A DNA stretch of 10,735 bases from Chloroflexi bacterium 13_1_40CM_68_21 (GTDB taxonomy: Bacteria; Chloroflexota; Limnocylindria; P2-11E): NCBI GenBank assembly GCA_001917735.1, contig MNEO01000084.1, positions 1 to 10,735 on the forward strand, written 5' to 3'. The number at the start of each line of letters is the position of its first letter. Position 1 is the first letter of the stretch. Below the pieces are notes generated by a model. The model made no database searches, had not been told where the DNA came from, and saw only the letters and a list, made by a program, of their open reading frames with translations. The position numbers and the translations under genes were made by a program. This document shows, piece after piece, positions 7,402 to 10,735 of the stretch.

Positions 7402-9075
7402 TCAGCTCGCGCGATTCTCGATCGTGACGGGCTCGATTTTTTCGCCGAGCGGAAAGCCCAACATCGCGCTGTAGAAGAAGAGCTCGGCCTCGAGCGACCG
7501 CTTGATCGTGGCCGCCTTGCGGAAGCCGTGGCCCTCTCCCTCGAACCCCAGATACGCGAACGGGAGGCGCTTGCGTCGCAGCGCGTCCACCAGCATGTCG
7601 GCTTGCGCCGGCGGGACGACCTTGTCGTCGAGTCCCTGGAAGACGATGACCGGTCGCTCGAGGCGATCGAAGAAGTGCACGGGAGATCGCGCCCGATAGA
7701 TCTCCTCCGCCTCGGGATAGGGACCGATGAGCCGATCGAGGTAGCGGGCTTCGAACTTGTGTGTGTCACGTGCGAGAGCCGCGAGATCGGCGACGCCGTA
7801 GTAGCTCGCGCCGGTCGCGAACACGTCGGTGAATACGAGCGCGCAGAGGGTCGTGTAGCCGCCCGCGCTCCCCCCGCGGATCGCGAGACGCCTTCCGTCG
7901 ACCTCGCCGGCGCCGGCCAGGTGCCGCGCCGCGTTCACGCAGTCGGCGAGGTCGACCACGCCCCACTGCCCATCCAGTCGGTTTCGGTACTCGCGCCCGT
8001 AACCCGTGCTGCCTCCGTAGTTGACGTCGACAACCGCGAAGCCGCGGCTGGTCCAGAACTGGATCTTGAGGTCGAGCATCCCGAAGCTCATCGAGGTCGG
8101 GCCGCCGTGGCTCAGTACAAGGAGCGGCGGGCGTTCACCAGGCGGCGCGGCGAAGTCCGCGTTGCGCGGTTCGTAGAAGAGCGCATGGGCCCTCCGACCG
8201 CCGTCGGTCGGGAAGTCGATCGCTCGGGCGGGCGAGATGTACTTGGGATCGACCGCCTCGGCGACGCTGCGCCGAATGACCTCGGTCGAGCCCGTCGCCG
8301 GGTCCAGCACGACCACCGTATAGGCCTCCGTGTCGCCGCCGCCGATGAACGCCAGCTTGTCGCCGAGTCGGGTCGGGTGCGACACGAAGCTGAACTCCGG
8401 CGCGATGTCGGTCGGACGCGGGTCACCTGCGCGAAGGAGCGCGAGCTGCCGCCGACCGTCGCGCGTGTAGAAACATGCGATGCGACCGTCGCCGAGGAAC
8501 GTGTACGTAGATAGGCCGAACGACCACTGGGGCAGCCCAAACTCGGCTTCCATCGGCGCGAGCGCATCGATTGCGCCGCGTCGCGCGCGATACAGATTCC
8601 ACCAGCCGGTCCGGTCGGAGACGAAATGGAGCGTGCCGTCCGGGCTCCATGCCGGCTGGAAGACGGACTCCTCGCGTCCGCCCGCGATGCGCACGGGATC
8701 GGCGAGCGTCCCGTCGCGTCGGCGCTCGGCTACGAAGAGCTCCGTCCCGTCCCACGGCATGTTCGGGTCGTCCCAGGCGAGCCAGGCGAGGTGCCTGCCA
8801 TCCGGCGAGATACGCGGTGTCGAGAAGAAGTCGTGGCCCGATTCGAGCACGCGCGGCGGAGCCGAGCCGTCTATCGGCAGGGACACGATCTCGTTCACGA
8901 CGCCGTCGGCTTCGTGGCGTTCGCGCACACAGACCAGATGCGCGCCGTCCGGACTGACGAAACCGTCGGCGTAGCGATGCGACGCTTCCGCCGTTTCCGG
9001 CGTGATGGCGACGGGCGCGCCGCCGTCGACGCGGTAGAGACGCTGGTCGGTGAAGTTGGAGAAGACGGCCGTCAT
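7402..9075 (-). CDS. S9-family prolyl oligopeptidase-like serine peptidase, N-terminus disrupted
   Basis: A 557 aa open frame with most of an S9 peptidase. Residues about 1-290 form part of a beta-propeller with WD40-like blades (SPDGAHL at 41-47, SPDGRHL at 90-96, WSPDGTLHFVSDRTGWWNLY at 143-162). Residues about 300-557 are the alpha/beta-hydrolase domain: oxyanion-region SHGGPTS (322-328), nucleophile Ser403 in GGSAGG, Asp484 in GLDDKVVPP and His516 in GEGHGF, so the catalytic triad is intact. Related enzymes are dipeptidyl or acylaminoacyl peptidases, mostly cytoplasmic; no signal peptide is seen. Family members of this type begin with a conserved APYGSW-SPIT segment and continue to a RTRVHEYGGG motif before FSNFADQRLYR. 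Here the first is in another frame (9072-9260) and the second is absent. It may be a frameshifted gene, an assembly error, or a split protein translated from the ATGA junction. Confidence 0.88.
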   Translation of the reverse strand: MTAVFSNFTDQRLYRVDGGAPVAITPETAEASHRYADGFVSPDGAHLVCVRERHEADGVVNEIVSLPIDGSAPPRVLESGHDFFSTPRISPDGRHLAWLAWDDPNMPWDGTELFVAERRRDGTLADPVRIAGGREESVFQPAWSPDGTLHFVSDRTGWWNLYRARRGAIDALAPMEAEFGLPQWSFGLSTYTFLGDGRIACFYTRDGRRQLALLRAGDPRPTDIAPEFSFVSHPTRLGDKLAFIGGGDTEAYTVVVLDPATGSTEVIRRSVAEAVDPKYISPARAIDFPTDGGRRAHALFYEPRNADFAAPPGERPPLLVLSHGGPTSMSFGMLDLKIQFWTSRGFAVVDVNYGGSTGYGREYRNRLDGQWGVVDLADCVNAARHLAGAGEVDGRRLAIRGGSAGGYTTLCALVFTDVFATGASYYGVADLAALARDTHKFEARYLDRLIGPYPEAEEIYRARSPVHFFDRLERPVIVFQGLDDKVVPPAQADMLVDALRRKRLPFAYLGFEGEGHGFRKAATIKRSLEAELFFYSAMLGFPLGEKIEPVTIENRAS

Positions 9076-9260
9076 TCCGCGGACCGCGACCGCACCGCCG
9101 CCGCGTCACGTCCGCCCTCATTCGGACGGCCCTCGACCCAGTAGAGCGTGTCGGCGCTGGCGGTCAGGTAGCGGAAGTCGATACTCCCGCGCGTGAGAAC
9201 TTCAGCCGTGATCGGCGAGCGCCAGGATCCGTACGGGGCAATCGTCGGCACCGCGGGCAC
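9072..9260 (-). pseudogene. N-terminal fragment of the S9 peptidase in a different frame
   Basis: This frame encodes about 62 aa with the family's N-terminal signature: IAPYGSWRSPITAEVL, then DTLYWVEGRPNEGGR. It stops at a TGA (9074-9072) that overlaps the ATG9075 of the main peptidase frame (ATGA). The next expected conserved stretch (RTRVHEYGGG) is found in no frame, so about 25-30 residues seem to be lost together with a frame change. GTG9260 is chosen as start because it leaves a 45-base divergent gap; GTG9251 or GTG9287 are also possible. If translated it would be a short peptide lacking any catalytic residue. Confidence 0.72.
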
Positions 9261-9305
9261 GATAGACCTGCGTGCCCACGCGTACACTGCCGCCGGGCGG
9301 ACGAG

Positions 9306-9917
9306 GTGGATGCCGAGCTCGGTCCTTTTCTCGGCGCGTGGACGCTGATGATGGCCGCGATGATGCTGCCGTCAGCGATGCCGATGATCCTGCTACACCG
9401 TCTCGGCGCCGAGGGTCGAGCGCGCGCGCTATGGTCCGCAGTCTTCATAGCCGGTTACCTCATCGTGTGGGCATCGGTCGGGCTCGTCGTGTGGGCCGCG
9501 GGGATGGCAACCGGGATGCTCGTCGCGCCGGAGCAGCGCATGTTCGGCGTCGCCGCGATCCTGCTGTTGGCGGGGGTGTACCAGTTCACGCCACTCAAGT
9601 CGGCGTGCCTCCGGGCATGTCGCACGCCCGCGGATTTCCTATTGACCCACTGGCACCGCGGCCTTGCTGGACAGCTTCGGCTCGGGATCGAGCACGGGCT
9701 CTACTGCCTTGGCTGCTGTTGGGCGCTGATGGTGCTCTTCGTAGGAGTTGGCGCGATGAGCCTCCCGTGGGCGGCGGCGATAGCGGTCGTCGTCTTCGTG
9801 GAGAGAGTGCTGCCACACGGCGTCACCCTCGGTCGGGTGACCGGCGCTGCGCTCGTCGTCGCTTCAGTTGTGATCTTCGCGCGACCGGAGATCGCCACCA
9901 GTCTCGCTGGGATGTAG
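9306..9917 (+). CDS. DUF2182 family integral membrane protein, cysteine motif-bearing
   Basis: A 203 aa multi-pass membrane protein recognisable as DUF2182, a family described as a predicted metal-binding integral membrane protein. The N-terminal helix is methionine-rich (LMMAAMMLPSAMPMILL, residues 14-30). Conserved cysteines occur in CLRACRTP (Cys101, Cys105) and in the HGLYCLGCCWALM block (His130, Cys134, Cys137, Cys138). About five to six hydrophobic segments are visible. The function is unknown; the Met and Cys/His positions suggest metal or thiol handling (inference). The start is GTG9306, the only start codon in frame that fits the family N-terminus, with a poor ribosome site (ACGAG). 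The gene ends 12 nt before the DUF1326 gene, so the two are almost surely co-transcribed, divergent from the S9 peptidase. Confidence 0.88.
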   Translation: MDAELGPFLGAWTLMMAAMMLPSAMPMILLHRLGAEGRARALWSAVFIAGYLIVWASVGLVVWAAGMATGMLVAPEQRMFGVAAILLLAGVYQFTPLKSACLRACRTPADFLLTHWHRGLAGQLRLGIEHGLYCLGCCWALMVLFVGVGAMSLPWAAAIAVVVFVERVLPHGVTLGRVTGAALVVASVVIFARPEIATSLAGM

Positions 9918-9918
9918 C

Positions 9919-9924
9919 AGGAGG
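9919..9924 (+). promoter_or_regulatory. Strong Shine-Dalgarno AGGAGG for the DUF1326 gene
   Basis: A full AGGAGG lies 5 bases before ATG9930 and just after the DUF2182 stop. It is the only canonical ribosome site in the window; most other starts here have weak or none. It fixes the DUF1326 start and suggests that this protein may be made in larger amounts than its membrane partner. Confidence 0.85.
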
Positions 9925-9929
9925 AACCG

Positions 9930-10550
9930 ATGGCCGAATCAAAGACGCCACCGTGGAACATGAAGGGCACGCTCATCATCGCGTGCAACTGCGAGTACGG
10001 GTGTCCCTGCAACGTGAACGGCCGGCCGACGCTTGGTCACTGCGAAGGCGGATGGACGTGGCAGATCGAGCAAGGTGTGTACGGTGACCTCAAGCTCGAT
10101 GGCCTCAACCTCGGTCTCTACTGCGACTGGCCGGCGGCCATCCATGAAGGGAACGGCGTCGCGACCACGCTGATCGACGATCGGGCCGACGCCAAACAGC
10201 GCGATGCGCTCCGCTCGCTCGTCGAGGGCAGCTCGGGCGGGCCATGGGCGATCTTCCGCAAGACGTTCACTGAGCTAAACGGTCCGCGGTTCGTGCGGTA
10301 CGAGGTCGACACCGAGACACGGTTACCGCGCGTGCGGGCGGGCGACGCGCTCAGCCTCGATACGGAATACATCCGCAATCCCGTCACCAATGAGACCGTC
10401 CACCCGCGCCTCGCTCTCCCGGAGGGGTTGCTGGCGAAAGATCTCGCACTCGTTGGCTCCAAGCGTTTCGCGGTCGATGCGGACAAGGTGCGCTACGACC
10501 ACTCTGGCCGCTATGCCGCCTTCGGTTTCTTCCAGTACTTCGGCCCCTAA
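9930..10550 (+). CDS. DUF1326 domain protein with CxC-x3-CxC motif
   Basis: A 206 aa soluble protein of the DUF1326 family. The N-terminal signature is clear: MKGTLIIACNCEYGCPCNVN at 11-30 gives Cys19, Cys21, Cys25 and Cys27, followed by Cys38 in PTLGHCEGGW and Cys65. The family segments IDDRADAKQRDAL (82-94) and GSSGGPWAIF (100-109) follow, then a beta-rich C-terminal half. No signal peptide or membrane segment is seen, so it is probably cytoplasmic. The clustered cysteines suit binding of a soft metal or a redox disulfide, but the family has no established function known to me. It follows DUF2182 by 12 nt; these two families are often neighbours, which suggests a common task. Its TAA overlaps the convergent lyase-like gene by 3 bases. 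Confidence 0.92.
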   Translation: MAESKTPPWNMKGTLIIACNCEYGCPCNVNGRPTLGHCEGGWTWQIEQGVYGDLKLDGLNLGLYCDWPAAIHEGNGVATTLIDDRADAKQRDALRSLVEGSSGGPWAIFRKTFTELNGPRFVRYEVDTETRLPRVRAGDALSLDTEYIRNPVTNETVHPRLALPEGLLAKDLALVGSKRFAVDADKVRYDHSGRYAAFGFFQYFGP

Positions 10551-10735
10551 GGAAGACGCGCCACGACGAGCTTGTCCTGTCCTGACATCGCGCCCCACAC
10601 CTCGCCCGGCCGCCCGAGCAGCTGGCGGATGTTCGCATTCGGCAGCGGATGCGCGTGGCTGACCCACGCCTCCGTCGCGGGATCGAAGTGCGCGATCGCG
10701 TTCTCGCCCCAGTCCGTGAGCCACACGGTGTCGGC
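10547..10735 (-). CDS. Virginiamycin B lyase-like / streptogramin lyase family beta-propeller (C-terminus only)
   Basis: The minus strand is open from the right window edge to a TAG at 10549-10547, giving the last 62 residues of a protein with no start in the window. The sequence VWLTDWGENAIAHFDPAT (4-21 of the visible part) is a typical Vgb-type propeller blade, and NIRQLLGRPGEVWGAMSG (35-52) followed by DKLVVAR is the usual closing blade. Such propellers include streptogramin lyases, but most members are uncharacterised sugar- or metal-dependent propeller proteins, so antibiotic inactivation should not be assumed. It converges on DUF1326 and shares 3 bases with its stop codon. Confidence 0.75.
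   Translation of the reverse strand, partial: ADTVWLTDWGENAIAHFDPATEAWVSHAHPLPNANIRQLLGRPGEVWGAMSGQDKLVVARLP

Noticed and set aside
9283..9288. TACACT as a -10 box for the DUF2182 gene
   Set aside because: No acceptable -35 element at 16-18 bases upstream and 4-of-6 matches occur often by chance.
10547..10735. Calling the right-edge gene an antibiotic resistance streptogramin lyase
   Set aside because: Only the last 62 residues are visible; the propeller blades fit the wide Vgb-like family but not a specific enzyme activity.

Overview
The window is a gene-dense, GC-rich bacterial chromosome segment built around an aerobic respiratory locus. There are no RNA genes, mobile elements, CRISPR arrays or gene-free stretches above 300 bases; the gaps between genes are about 10 to 45 bases. 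The gene content (caa3-type oxidase, a CtaA-CtaB fusion, a caa3-type CtaG, an actinobacterial/Chloroflexota-style S9 peptidase) and near-leaderless promoter geometry suggest a Chloroflexota-like or similar GC-rich, probably environmental, bacterium. That placement is an inference from style, not a measured phylogeny.

Layout. On the plus strand at the left edge are coxB (cytochrome c oxidase subunit II with a fused cytochrome c domain) and a class I SAM-dependent methyltransferase. Convergent to them, reading right to left, is a compact operon: coxA (subunit I), ctaA-ctaB fusion (heme A synthase plus heme O synthase in one chain), ctaG (caa3-type assembly factor) and a lipoprotein cupredoxin whose start overlaps the ctaG stop (ATGA). 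Upstream of coxA on the same strand are a DMT/EamA-type transporter and an S9-family prolyl-oligopeptidase-like gene whose N-terminus lies in another frame and which seems to have lost a conserved segment. Divergent from the peptidase is a plus-strand pair, a DUF2182 membrane protein and a DUF1326 protein, both with conserved cysteine clusters. The right edge holds the C-terminus of a virginiamycin B lyase-like beta-propeller on the minus strand.

How the parts work together. CoxA and CoxB form the catalytic core of an A1-type proton-pumping oxidase. The fused CtaB-CtaA polypeptide would turn heme B into heme O and then heme A for CoxA. CtaG belongs to a family needed for caa3 oxidase assembly. 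The anchored cupredoxin has a type 1 copper site and could pass electrons, or copper, to the oxidase. Subunit III and IV genes and SCO/Cox11 copper chaperones are not in the window. The DUF2182-DUF1326 pair is the most plausible poorly characterised system here: a membrane protein and a partner, each with cysteine motifs suited to metal or thiol chemistry.
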